Below, one piece after another: positions 45,539 through 57,310 of a stretch of DNA of 64,000 nucleotides. Position 1 is the stretch's first letter. Each line of letters starts with the position of its first letter. The stretch is from Drosophila miranda (taxonomy: Eukaryota; Arthropoda; Insecta; Diptera; Drosophilidae): NCBI RefSeq assembly GCF_003369915.1, contig NC_046673.1, forward strand, positions 24,977,718 to 25,041,717, given 5' to 3'. Below the pieces are notes generated by a model. That model worked only from the letters and a program-made list of their open reading frames with translations. It was not told where the DNA came from and made no database searches. The position numbers were made by a program, and so were the translations under genes.

Positions 45539-45546
45539 CTTTTATA
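45539..45546 (-). promoter_or_regulatory. TATA box of Tsf1
   Basis: GGTATAAAAG on the minus strand, 41 bases before the start codon at 45498. The transcription start should lie near 45512, leaving a 5' UTR of only about 13-15 bases. Confidence 0.75.
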
Positions 45547-48500
45547 CCCCAGACGATCAGCCATATCGCACTCTCGCTTTTTGTCCGGCTTTTGCTCTTT
45601 TTTTCGCCTTCACCTAATTGTTTATTCTGATCTGTTTGCTCTCCTCTGGGGAGCGAAGCGACAGCCGAGGAAGCAAATAAAGACACCCACTCAGACCGGC
45701 TCTCTCCAGTCCAAGGGGAGGTTGGTACGTTGTGTGGGTTAAAATGGCTCTTGACGGGGTCTAGAAACCATCAGAGGCCTATCCTCTGGATAGGGGCAAC
45801 AAACCAAACGGGTTTGAGCCAATATTATTAATATCATTATTCATCTAAACATACTCGTAAGATATACATACTGGTAGATATATATATATATAGCATATAT
45901 ACCAGATATATCTTGAGATAATCGATGGCTCAATATATTCTCTATAGTTCTTTGGCGAGTATATAAGTATTTACATACTTCTGGATCTTTCTTAGTGCTA
46001 AAAATCATGACAAACTTTTTAGCGAAAGGCACGATGGCGAGGGGTGCACTATATACATAATTATATAACTGAACACTGAGATTTTTTGCTGCATGCATTG
46101 TGTGTGCGGTCTTAAAATTTCCAAGAATTCATTTAAAATTTCCTGATTGAATCGTAGAGCCGTTCAGCCTTTTATCTTCACAGCAACAATCCATTTAGTC
46201 GTAAATCTTTCGCCCAGCAGTTTAAGTCATCTCCGTTTACTGTCAGGGGGTTCCTCTAGCTGTGTAGGTTTTGACACTGATGGCTGCACATTGTCCGACT
46301 CCTTCCCTCCACCTCACAATCATTGCACGCTTTAAAACCCCCTTAAAATCCCCTTCTCCCTTCCCTTCTCAAGCTATAAATCAAGCGCAACTTTCCTCAT
46401 CTGGGGGTATGTTTATTTCCTAAAGACACCTGCGGAGCATTACAATAAATATCTAAAATACACTCCAATCCACCAATCGCCCTACGGCTTCTTCCGTACT
46501 GAAATGGCATCTATGCACATATAAAATTTTTATTCCCTGTTCCAATATCCAAGAAAGAGCATTCCCAAACTCGCCAAAGTCCAAAGCTTGGCTTCATTTT
46601 CTTTTGTAGTTTCGTTTCGCTATCAAACAATTTGTTTCCACAGGCACAAAACCTGTTCCATGGGATGTGTCGGGATAGGATCACCACCCGTCCCCGGCAC
46701 ACCGGCAGAGTGCAATCAAGGGGAGACAGAGACATCCCCTCAACTCATGTGAAAAGCAACTTAAATTTGCGGTCTGCTTAAAATGCAGGCCGTGCCTCAA
46801 TTAAAGGGGGAATCGGCGGGAGGTAGTAGCGTGGTTGGTTGGTTGGATAATAAATAAACCTTAATAGAATTGACTGCTCAACGAGATCACAAAAGCCACA
46901 CTGTAGGGGCGTGTGAGTGTGTGTTGGGCTGTGTTTGAGAGGAGAAGTCTTGGTCGGGGATCTTTTCAGATACGCCAATATGAGTAAGTGTATGTGTATA
47001 TGTATAGAAGTAGATCGAAGTCAATTAGATTGTTTATTATTCCTGATACGTGCACCATAGCTTATATTATTTGCTTGCCTTCAACAGTTGTCCCAGCAAC
47101 CGGGTGTCGCCGGCAAGGTCGAAAGGCCTCGAAGTCCGCCGGGAATCTCCCTAATGGGTTTTTCTACCAGAAAAAAATATTCTGTTATCAGAATCATGCC
47201 CTCAGAGGCTATCTGCAGCCAGGTGGGAGGGCACTACTCGCCAGCCTCCTTCTATACACATCTTTGGAAAACTTGCAGGAATTCAAATTTGAATTCAACC
47301 CGCCATTCAGTGCACCTATCAGCACAGTTCTGGAAAATCACTGTAATCGACTTTCACATTTTCTACAGAATAACAGAAAGGTGGAGTTCAAACATGAATT
47401 AGGCCCGACAATTAATGCACCACAATCTAATGCTATTGCTCAGTGGAGACGTTGCTGTGCCTCCGTATCTTGCAGTCGGAACATACATATGTTCAAACCC
47501 ATCCCCTCGATTCAGTACAGCGGTGTTTTAAAACACTGACAGGGGTACATTTGTCCCCTATATATAATTAATGCGAGAACTGAATCATGCTTCAAGCTAA
47601 TTTGAGTCACTTCAGGTTTATTGGAACCTTTAATTCGGTTCACTGTAACCGATAGACGAAATCACCTATTTCACGTTCCGCCTATCGCACAAATATACTG
47701 ATAACTTTACTCGATGAAAAGTCCATAAATAATCGATGTCTTGATATGTTTATTAGGATTTAATTTTTCAAGGTTTATTTAATGACAAGGGGTATAGAAA
47801 CTTCGAAACGCATGTTTTTTTCATTTTCGTTCTCTTAAATCGTACTTCCGTGCGTCACTAATTCCAATGGATTGCATTTACAATCCTTTTTGCACACTCA
47901 CTTTCAAGCTCCAATTTATGCAGAAACTAGTCAGTCTCTGTTCTAAAGCTATTTCAACGATATTTTGCAGCTTATTCTCTTCTTACAGAGACCAAGAATA
48001 GGTATCGGGAACGAGATATATGTATATACAAGACAGTATTCATTTGCATGATATGTCTAGAACATATAAATTTGAGAAAGTCTTTATTAATTATGTTTTA
48101 AAACAGCTGGTTTTTTTGTTGACCTTTTTTGTTTTAACCTTGTCTTAGACACAATACAATAAAACTGAGTAAGTACTAAAGTAGCTAATCTTGTAGAACA
48201 TTTATTCGTCAATGGCCTAAAATTATGTGGGCAGACTTAAGGGCTTTAATTAGTCAGCATTATTCAACGGAATATCTAAATTGAGCAATAGGAACGACTT
48301 TTCTATTACGTTTCCTTTGTTTGACATTTTCCGCTCAAATCTGTTTTTAGACTAAATCCAACAAAAGCAAGTATTTAAAATAAATCAGTCAAATAGGAAA
48401 TTGACTTATTAAGCGGATAAAATTATGTGGTCAGGCCTCAGAGATCTATCTAGCAAGTAACATTTGGCGGAATATCCAAAACGAGGAGTATGTATATTAT

Positions 48501-49340
48501 AACGTTAATTCGTCAGTATACTTTCGACATATTTTTAAATAGAGACGGTATATTTTGTTATATTTCTGAGGGTCAGACGGCATATTTGATCGATAAGTCT
48601 GATTTTCTTACCACCATGTCTAGCTCACACACCTTGCAAACTTTATATTTATCATATTTTGAAAGTATTTTCCAGAATTTTTTAAAACGCGTTATGAACT
48701 CACCCTCTTGTCCAATTCACTAATGTAGAAATCGTGTGGAAGAGCCAAGTCCCAGGCCTTTCCGAACACTAATTCGTGATCAGCATCGAATGCCTGATCG
48801 TTTGCCATCCAATCTATATTTTTTCAAAAATATAGGAAAAAAGGCATGTCAAAAAGTGGATAGCGGAGGTTTTTCCCCTTCAGGTATTTACATGAAATGG
48901 TAATGGTAATTACATGAAAATATAGTTACTATGTAGCAAATGTGTAATTATGGTGTAGTTACCATGTATTGAAATTAATTTAATGGAAATTGTTGTTGAC
49001 CGGTTTTGCTTAAACCTTATTTTAAAAGCAATGCAATAAAGATGAGAACTTAAATTTAACTAGTCTTGCAGGAGACCGATTTAATAATCGGATAAAAATA
49101 TGAGTCGAGAGCTGAGGGTCCTTGCTAGCTAGTAATATTAAACCGAATATCAAAAACGAGGAATATGGTGGAACTTGAATACTAATAATTCATCAGTATT
49201 TGTACGGTATATTTTAAAAATTTGTGACGTCAGGTCGTATATTCTCTGAATTGACACGTCAAGCCGGACGAAGAACACATAAAACGAAATCAAAACTAGG
49301 AAAAATACGTAACGTCTCCTGAAACTACAAAACGTCCCCC
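45547..49340. other. Intergenic, with diverged direct repeats
   Basis: No supported gene. A 183-codon plus-strand frame at 46988-47539 lies partly over a divergent internal duplication (around 47278-47330 and 47380-47425, sharing GAATTCAAAC-like and TGCACC elements) and has no domain. From 48.1 to 49.3 kb there are three decayed copies of one segment, described as repeats below. Motifs such as GGTATATTTT just upstream of beta-COP fit Drosophila broadly expressed promoters. Confidence 0.5.
48110..49270. repeat. Three diverged tandem copies upstream of beta-COP
   Basis: Copies begin near 48110, 48320 and 48985. Each has, in order, a Thr-rich TTTTGTTGACC/TTTGACATTT-like start, a CAATAAA/ACAAAAGC-like segment, AAAATTATGTGG (or AAAAATATGAGTC), a GCAAGTAAYATT-like segment and CGGAATATC followed by AAAACGAGGA in copies 2 and 3. 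Identity is visibly below that of a recent duplication. No terminal repeats or coding frame were seen, so I cannot say whether it is a transposon remnant or a local duplication. Confidence 0.5.
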
Positions 49341-49377
49341 TTGACACTTGACAAGTAGTCGGGAAACGCTAGCCAGG

Positions 49378-52300
49378 ATGAGCCAAGTGCCGTGCTACAC
49401 GATAATCAACTCGCCGGACCTGGAGGTCCCGAACGAGATGCAGCTGAAGCAAGATTTGGAGAAGGGCGACACGAACCACAAGATCGAGACGCTGAAGAAG
49501 GTGATTAAGCTGCTGCTCAACGGCGAACGCTACCCGGGTCTGATCATGACCATCATCCGATTCGTGCTGCCCGTGCAGGACCATACAATCAAGAAGCTGC
49601 TGCTCATCTTCTGGGAGATTGTACCAAAGACATCGGGCGACGGCAAGCTGCTGCAGGAGATGATTCTCGTGTGCGATGCCTACCGAAAGGTGAGTTAAAC
49701 GTGCAACATGCAACGTGGCCCCGCGCATGCCATCTGTGTGACTGTGCTGATCTTCTGTTGTTTTTTCGCTTTACTGTAGGACCTACAACACCCGAACGAG
49801 TTCCTGCGTGGTTCCACGCTGCGTTTCCTCTGCAAGCTGAAGGAGCCCGAGCTGCTAGAGCCCCTGATGCCCGCTATCCGAGCTTGCCTGGACCACCGTC
49901 ACTCGTACGTGCGCCGCAACGCAGTCCTGGCCATCTTCACAATTTACAAGAACTTCGACTGGCTGGTGCCGGATGGGCCGGAGCTGATCGCCAACTTTCT
50001 GGACACCCAGCAGGACATGTCGTGCAAAAGGAACGCCTTCCTTATGCTGCTCCACGCCGATCAAGAGCGCGCCCTCAACTACCTGGCCTCGTGCATCGAC
50101 CAGGTGCACAGCTTTGGTGACATTCTGCAGCTGGTTATTGTTGAGCTCATCTACAAGGTGTGCCATGCCAATCCCGCAGAGCGATCGCGCTTTATTCGGT
50201 GCATCTACAACCTACTTAACTCATCCTCCAACGCGGTCCGCTACGAGTCCGCCGGCACGCTCATCACCCTTTCTCTGGCCCCCACCGCCATCAAAGCCGC
50301 CGCCAGCTGTTACATCGAGCTGATCGTCAAGGAAAGCGACAACAACGTTAAGCTTATTGTCCTAGACCGGCTGATTGCCATGAAAGAAAACGAGAACATG
50401 GAGAAGGTCATGCAGGACCTGGTCATGGACGTGCTGCGTGTCCTGGCCGCCCCCGATATCGAGGTGCGACGCAAGGCCCTCGCCCTGGCTATGGACCTGG
50501 TCTATTCGCGCAACATCGGCGAGATGGTGCTGGTGCTCAAGAAGGAAGTGGCCAAAACGCACAACGTTGAGCACGAGGATACGGGCAAGTACCGGCAGCT
50601 GCTCGTCCGCACCTTGCACACGTGCTCCATCAAGTTCCCCGACGTGGCCGCGACCGTGATTCCCGTCCTGGTGGAGTTCCTTTCGGACACCAACGAGCTG
50701 GCCGCCGCCGACGTGCTCATCTTCATACGCGAGGCCATCCAAAAGTTCCCGGCCCTCAGCGGTCTCATCATCGAGCACCTCATCGAGGCCTTCCCCCAGA
50801 TCAAGTCATCGAAGATTCACCGTGCCGCCGTGTGGATCCTGGGCGAGTATGTGGAGGGTCCGCAGATTATCGAAGTGATTGACGCTATCCAACAGACGCT
50901 GGGCGACGTACCCATGGTGGAAGCGGAGCAGCGTCGCCTATCCGGAGACCCAACCGAGGAGCAAAGCCAGCAGCAGGGATATCCAGCAGGCGTATCCGGT
51001 AATGGCAGCAGCAGCACCACCACCAGCACAACCAATGCCATCAACAAGGTCACCTCCGACGGCACCTATGCCACCCAAAGTGCCTATAGCCTAGCCCCGT
51101 AAGTAGTCTTCAAACCGAAATGAAGTCCCTTCGTCACGGTTGAATTCACAGATTCCCTCGCTTTTCCGTTTTTCCATCGCTCTAACAGGGTGGCCAAGGT
51201 GGAGAAGCGTCCACCGCTGCGACAGTACTTGATGGACGGCGATTTCTTCATTGGCGCCGCCCTTTCAGCCACTCTGACCAAGCTGGCCTTGCGCTACGTG
51301 GAGCTGCAGCCAGACTCCAGTGCTCAGAACCGCCTGACTACGCGGGTGATGCTAATCATGAGCTCTATCCTGCACCTAGGCAAGTCCGGGTTCCCCAGCA
51401 AGCCTATCACCAACGACGACACCGATCGCATCTTCATCTGCCTGCGCACGCTGAGCGAACGCACCCCGGAGGCGGTCTCCGTGTTCATGCACTACTGCCG
51501 AGAGGCCCTGGGCAAGATGCTCGATGCCCAGCACGACGAGGACCAGCGCGTTCTAAAGGAGAAGCAGCGCGCCACCGCCAAGGTCCAGCCAGACGATCCG
51601 GTCCTCTTCGCCCAGCTCTCCAATGGGCGCGATAATCAGCTGGGCGAGAACGTGTTCGAATCCAGTCTGAACCAGGCTCTGGCCGGCACCAAAACGGCCC
51701 AGCTTAGCGACATCTCATCGCCCAACAATAAACTCAACAAGGTCACCCAGCTGACGGGCTTCTCGGATCCGGTCTACGCCGAGGCCTACGTCAATGTTAA
51801 CCAGTACGACATTGTCCTAGACGTCCTCATCGTCAACCAGACAAGTGAGTCTTCGTCATGGCAGTTTCTATGCCTTGCGTTGTGAGGATGGGTATTATTA
51901 ATCTCTCTTTACCTCTGTGTAGATGACACCCTGCAGAACTGCACATTAGAGCTGGCCACGCTGGGCGATCTGAAGCTGGTGGAGCGTCCACATCCGGTTG
52001 TGCTGGCTCCCCACGACTTCTGCAACATCAAGGCCAACGTGAAGGTCTCCTCCACAGAGAACGGCATTATCTTTGGCAACATCGGTGAGTGTCAGTAGTA
52101 GTGGGAGTGACTCCCATAATGAATGTTTTTCTCCTGCTCCTTCCAGTGTACGACACTGCTCTTAACACGAACGTGGTCGTGCTGAACACCATACACATCG
52201 ACATTATGGACTACATCATTCCGGCCAGCTGCACAGACACCGAGTTCCGCCAAATGTGGCAGGACTTCGAGTGGGAGAACAAGGTCACCGTCAACACGAG

Positions 52301-52740
52301 CTTCACCGACCTGCACGAATATCTGAGGCACCTGCTCAAGAGCACGAACATGAAGTGCCTTACACCGGAGAAGGCCCTTTCCGGCCAGTGTGGCTTCATG
52401 GCTGCCAACATGTATGCCAAGTGAGTGTGGCAGCAGTCCGTGAAGTCTCCTGATATCCGAAACATTCATAACCTTCTCCCCTACATAGATCCATCTTCGG
52501 TGAGAATGCCTTGGCCAATTTGAGCATTGAGAAGCCCGTGGATGACCCCGATTCCAAGGTGACGGGCCACATACGCATACGCGCCAAGAGTCAGGTAAGA
52601 ATGGGAGAAGCCTGCCCGAATCCAAAATGTCTTTTTCATGCTCGCTCTTTTTCTCTCTCTCTCTCTCTCCGCAGGGCATGGCCTTGAGTCTCGGCGACAA
52701 GATTAGCTCCTCGCAGAAGCAGTCTGTTCAGGCGGCTTAG
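49378..52740 (+). CDS. betaCOP: Coatomer subunit beta (beta-COP)
   Basis: beta-COP is a core subunit of the COPI coat, which carries retrograde Golgi-to-ER and intra-Golgi vesicles. Exons: 49378-49689, 49780-51098, 51189-51844, 51923-52084, 52147-52420, 52489-52594 and 52675-52740 (TAG). All junctions are GT-AG and the phases match. The product is 964 aa, the length I recall for the D. melanogaster protein. Residues about 20-530 are the HEAT-repeat adaptin-like solenoid ([42 protein letters not shown]). A low-complexity Gln/Ser/Thr linker follows near 540-575, and then the beta-COP C-terminal and appendage domains ([27 protein letters not shown]). The ATG at 49378 starts [13 protein letters not shown]. 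Introns are 60-90 bases, typical of a highly expressed fly gene. Confidence 0.97.
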
Positions 52741-52770
52741 TGGACAAACGGCCACCCCCAAGAGCGGCTT

Positions 52771-52822
52771 TATAATGCAACTTCAAATTTTAAGCTTTAA
52801 AGCTTCTTCAAATTGCATTATA
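52771..52822 (+). repeat. Inverted repeat in the beta-COP 3' UTR
   Basis: TATAATGCAA (52771-52780) and its exact complement TTGCATTATA (52813-52822) enclose the palindrome AAGCTTTAAAGCTT. The transcript could fold into a hairpin 30 bases after the stop codon. Confidence 0.7.
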
Positions 52823-53340
52823 TATATTACATACAATATACATTTATTATATACCTTAACCAAAAAAAAAAAAGAAGAGTTTATCGTGAATTCGGGGGCT
52901 GGGTGCGATTCCCAATGGGTGGCGGCGCAAAAATAGGAATAATTGTTTTTTATCTGAATTTTAAGATGTGGTCCATCAGCAGCAGCAACAGATCCTCAGC
53001 TAAATGAGAAAAAAGATAAAAGAGGTATTTCAAAGCTAACTTAACTTACTTAAGCTCAGGTGGTGGCAGCAGCCGACATTTTAGAGATTGAATCTGGTTA
53101 AGTGACCAGTGACGTAGTCAGAAGACTAGAGGAGCAGACAAAATAAAATTTTATCCGAATTATAGAGGATATTGAGAATAGGTACGGAAATTCGAAGCCA
53201 GTGGTTATTGGAACTTTGAGAAAGACAATATAAAAGCAAAAATATACATATTCAACTTCAAGACGGTTCACGATATATAACTAAAATTTGTCAATTACCT
53301 GGAATCGAGACTTAACGAAGGGGAACGTTGTGTTTACATT

Positions 53341-53557
53341 TATACCCGATACTTAGTCAGTATGGCTCTCCGCCGGGAGACGGCGTGTAACATTGAGCGA
53401 CAACAAATGTGTGCGAAAGAGACAGAAAATCAGCCTGAACGTGTCGTCGAATATATATACTTTATGGAGTCGGAAACGCTTCCTTCTGGACGTTACACAC
53501 ATCCATTTTCAACAAAAATATAATATACCCCTATACTCATTTCGAGTATGGGGTATA
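53341..53557 (-). mobile_element. DINE-1/INE-1- or SGM-like repeat, minus orientation
   Basis: A 217-base element bounded by TATACCCGATACT at one end and its near-perfect inverse AGTATGGGGTATA at the other. The right edge (53524-53557) is a strong hairpin, TATACCCC-TATACTC paired with GAGTATGGGGTATA. The segment TTTATGGAGTCGGAAACGCT is the reverse of the matching part of the copy at 5923. Non-coding. Confidence 0.65.
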
Positions 53558-53559
53558 AA

Positions 53560-53989
53560 AATTCCTCTAAAAGAGACCAGAAGTACTTGCAGTACCACGA
53601 GGAAATGTCCGATTTAGAATTCGATAAAAACATGCTAAACATGCTTTTAATATTCCTAGTGGCACAAGGTTTTACCTTATAATTAATTCACTAGTCGCTA
53701 AAAGATTTAAATACGCTTGATTAATAAATTTAATATTTTTTACACCTTTTTGTATGCTTAATTCTATACATTATTATCTAAACTTAAGTTTAAACTTACA
53801 ATTTTAAAAGAGAGGATGTAAAATATCAAAATAATGGCAAGCACCAATGGCAAAACCGCCGAGTTGCCGAAATAGGGAGCCCCAGTCGGAGATAGATAGA
53901 TCAACCCACGATCGCCGAATCGGCGAAATGCGAGCCCTACACGGAAGCACGCTCAATCCCGCCAGCGCAAGGCAGACGTATAAGTAGTC
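53560..53989. other. AT-rich intergenic DNA between repeats
   Basis: No gene or signal seen. It separates the short repeat from the non-LTR element debris. Confidence 0.4.
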
Positions 53990-55000
53990 GACGGCCAAAG
54001 ACAAAAGGAACTACGTAGAAACACGTTACCCCGCGCAGTAAATCAGACTCACCAAAAACAATACAAAGAACCGAAGAAAGTGCTAAGAACATTCATAATA
54101 AAAGTCAAACCAAGTATTTAAATAATATCAGTTGCGTAAGTCATTACAAAGGGCCTAGGCCCTGGCACTATTTCACCAATTTCATAATCAAGCAACCAAA
54201 AAGTTTGTCAGATCCCCCCAAAGCACAGCCAATACAAAATACCATGGACGTGCCAACTGATGACGAAGAGATGGTCATGGAGCCCAGGGAACTCATCCGA
54301 GAAAGCCTGGGCATACCAGAGCAAATTCCGGCGCGAGTGCGAGACAAGACAACTTCAGCAGGTGGGCTACGCATCGTGTGCAGTGATGTGGAGTCGTACA
54401 GGGTACTGCATCGCTACTACAGGGATGTAGCGCACATAACGCCGTCATACACCTACCAACTCCAGACTGAGGGAGGGTACAGGATTGTCATTAGAGATCT
54501 CCACCATACCACGGAGAACGACTACATCACCGATATGTTGGCCAGCCATGGACACGTGGCCACATTCGTTCGCGGCATGACACGCCGCGGATCGCAAGAA
54601 CCATTCAACATGTTCAGTGTCCAATTGAAACCAAACCCAAATAACAACGAACACCTCCTGGCCAGCGAGTGGAAATTTAAACTCAGAAGCGCTCTGGCCC
54701 CGTCGTCTAGTGCCATCGTTGTCAGAAAATTGGACACACTCACAACTATTGCCAACGCGATTTAGTCTGTGTAAAATGCAGTGGTCAGCATTCGTCCATT
54801 GTGTGCCAGAAAACTCCAGAACAGCCAGCTTGTACTGCTAGAACGGATGATACTTTACTAATAGTATCACCAAGACTCCTAGCAAAAGCTCCTCCCTACC
54901 TATTGAAAAATGGTCCCCTAACTACAGCTTAAGAACCTCAGCCTGAAATAGGTCCATCACAATGTGTTTATGTATGTATTTTTGGTTACAATTTAATATA
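53990..55000 (+). mobile_element. Truncated non-LTR retrotransposon (ORF1/Gag-like, probably Jockey clade)
   Basis: An open frame from the ATG at 54244 to the TAG at 54763 (174 aa, open further upstream) encodes a Gag-like protein. It contains the segment GGYRIVIRDLHHTTENDYI and then GHVATFVRG, the pattern of the nucleic-acid-binding domain that precedes zinc knuckles in Jockey-type ORF1 proteins. Just after the stop a partial Cys-knuckle (LCVKCSGQHSSIVC) appears in another frame, so the copy is broken. No reverse transcriptase, LTR or clear poly(A) tail was seen. Limits are approximate. Clade assignment is from pattern memory, so moderate confidence only. Confidence 0.55.
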
Positions 55001-55307
55001 AATTGATATTCAAGTCCTATTCAATGATTTTAATGAATGAAATAATTAAATGTAGATCTTTCATTAATGGTCTACAGATTTGGGGAAATTATGCAAATAT
55101 AGGGGACTACTCCGTCTCCTATACCCTTGAAGATTAACGTATTAGAAGGAATCACCGCAGAATCCATAAACTACATACATATATACGATACATAATTGAG
55201 TAAAATGTAATATTGAGGCAAGGACTCTAGAAAATGATAATTTAAAGTGATTTAGGCTTAATTTTTAAACATACATTTTATCAATTGAATTTTGAGTAGA
55301 CAAGACC

Positions 55308-56367
55308 TTAGACCTGTAACATGGGTCGCTGCTCCTTGGCCGACAGCTTGTCGTTGGTGGTTGCGAAGCCAGTGCCGCCCTGTGAAACAAAATGTTACAT
55401 AAAATATCCACATATATAGAATCGGAAATGTCTGATCTCCACTCACGCGCTGCAGGGGAATTATGTCTTTTTCCTTGAGCTTGCGATCGGTGAGCGGGTG
55501 AACCATGTCCTTCCGGATCAGTTTATCCACGCACTCCAATGTCACGACATCGCCGCTGCAAAGATACACAAAGGTTCGTATTAAAGTGCCAAAGAAGGTA
55601 AACCCGATGTTGGTCTAAACTTACGTTGGTCGCAGGACGGCGCAGGGCACTGCGTTGCTAAGCGCATCGTGGGTAATGGGACACATGTAGCGCACCTCCT
55701 TGGCAATCAGCGACTTTTTTGTGTCGCCATCCTTGATCGGTGTGAACTTCACGTCAATCAGGTCCTTCACCTTAAGCGGCTGTGAGGAGACAGGGCAGTA
55801 TATAGTGGCATCAGGCTTCTTGGCCTTGGCTGCCCCGGCATTGGGGCATTCTGAGGGCAGCCAGAAGGCGGGCAGCTTCTTCTGGTTTCCGTTGGCCATG
55901 TTCGAAATGGATCCATTCTCTGAGGCGGCTATGGCTGCTGCCGAAGTGCTGGGCGCGGGTAGGACGGGCTGCTCGACTGGGCTGGACTTGTGGGCAGGTG
56001 TTGTGGTGGGCTTCTCGGAATTCACGAACCGTTCCATGCGGGCTTGCTGCTTGCAATTGGCCTCCTGGGTGATCTCCTCCTCTTCGACCCGTCGCAGGCG
56101 CTCGAACTCTTTTAGCTTACGGCTGTACTCATTCTTCTTGGTGACGATGTACTGCAGGATCGCCTCCTTGTCGAACAGGTACCCCTGTTTGGTAATGACA
56201 GGGTTTCGGCACGGCTGAAGCGTTAGCGAACAGCAGTCGAACGACTTCACAGAGTCTTTGCCCAGGCGTTGGGCATTCGTTCCGTAACCCGACTCGGCGG
56301 CGTCGCGTTTCTTTTCATTGTAAGTATAAACGGCTCCGGCCGTGCAGTTGCGAGCATGTCGGGTCAT
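55308..56367 (-). CDS. CG6179: Nitric oxide synthase-interacting protein (NOSIP) homologue
   Basis: Exons: 56367-55625, 55555-55447 and 55379-55308 (TAA), phases 2 and 0, 307 aa. NOSIP proteins are E3 ubiquitin ligases with a split U-box/RING-like fold; in vertebrates they bind NO synthases, and nuclear and spliceosome links are also reported. The start MTRHARNCTAGAVYTYNEK is nearly invariant in the family. Residues about 35-100 show the N-terminal zf-NOSIP part (CCSLTLQPCRNPVITKQGY, then a charged helix). The C-terminal U-box half includes YCPVSSQPLKVKDL, RYMCPITHDALSN and HPLTDRKLKEKDIIPLQRGG. The middle is Ser/Pro/Ala-rich and poorly conserved in the family. It is divergently arranged with porcupine, 940 bases apart. 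The product family is certain; the CG number is recalled. Confidence 0.92.
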
Positions 56368-57127
56368 TTTTAAGTTCGTTTTCTCGCAGATATGTTTATA
56401 TATGAAGGCAAGCAAGGTTTACGTTTTGTTCAACGCGGAACTAGTTCGATTGCAGTGACAACACAACCCCAATCACCTATTTTGCGTTGCATAAAAAGTA
56501 TCGGAACTAGTTTTTTGTGAATTTCATGATGTTCCAATGTTGCATTTCTTTCCTGTCCATTTGTTGACCATATTACATAGACAATATGCTGCCTGCTAAA
56601 AATACCAGATGATATTGTGAAAATTTGTGAACATTTTTAGTAATTCAACCAATCCCATCGTTCCAATTTTGCAAAATTTGTAATTAAATACAAAAGTATC
56701 AAAAGAAGCATAATATAAATGCAACTACTCTTGAAGCTGCCCTGAGTCGGTAGTGTTTCCAATTAATTTATAGCTAATTTAAATAAAAACAATATACCCC
56801 AAAGCTAGCTATTATTTTTGTGTATTTACTCCTAGCCTAATGCTTACCTTATTTATTTTATAGCTTATATTGACTCTGGCAGCACTGCCTAGCACACGTT
56901 TTGAGCAGATAATTTTCCCAAAAATTTAACGAAGTTTGAAAGTTTTCAATGAATCAAATCCTCCAAGCAAAAATAAGCGCTACACAATAAAACTACATAT
57001 GGATATGTATGTTCTTTCTAATCGAACTAGTGCGAGCCGAACCTCGAGAACCAGTCGAGATATCAATTTCAAAGAGAGCCCAGCATCACTAACCACAGAA
57101 TATACTGTGCCAGCATAGAGAAAAAAC
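56368..57127. other. Intergenic between NOSIP homologue and porcupine
   Basis: AT-rich, no gene. It should hold the NOSIP-homologue promoter (within about 100-150 bases of 56367); no TATA box is evident. Confidence 0.45.
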
Positions 57128-57208
57128 ATCGATATCTGCTGTGTACACATCGATAACATCGATGTAAACATCTAGCACAGCAGCCAGACAGCTATCGACA
57201 GCATCGAT
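57128..57208. promoter_or_regulatory. Cluster of DRE-type sites upstream of porcupine
   Basis: Four ATCGAT cores, at 57128, 57149, 57158 and 57203, three of them extended to CATCGATA, plus an ATCGAC variant at 57194. ATCGATA is the heart of the DRE element bound by DREF in broadly active TATA-less Drosophila promoters. The last site is about 100 bases before the por start codon. Confidence 0.65.
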
Positions 57209-57310
57209 AAGCGCGAGACGGCGGCAGAAGTCGTTTTGACAGCAGTTCTCCAATGCGCTTTTGACCGTCCCGAGCTGTTTGCCGGTCGCTGGAGCTAGCT
57301 GCAGCCAGTC

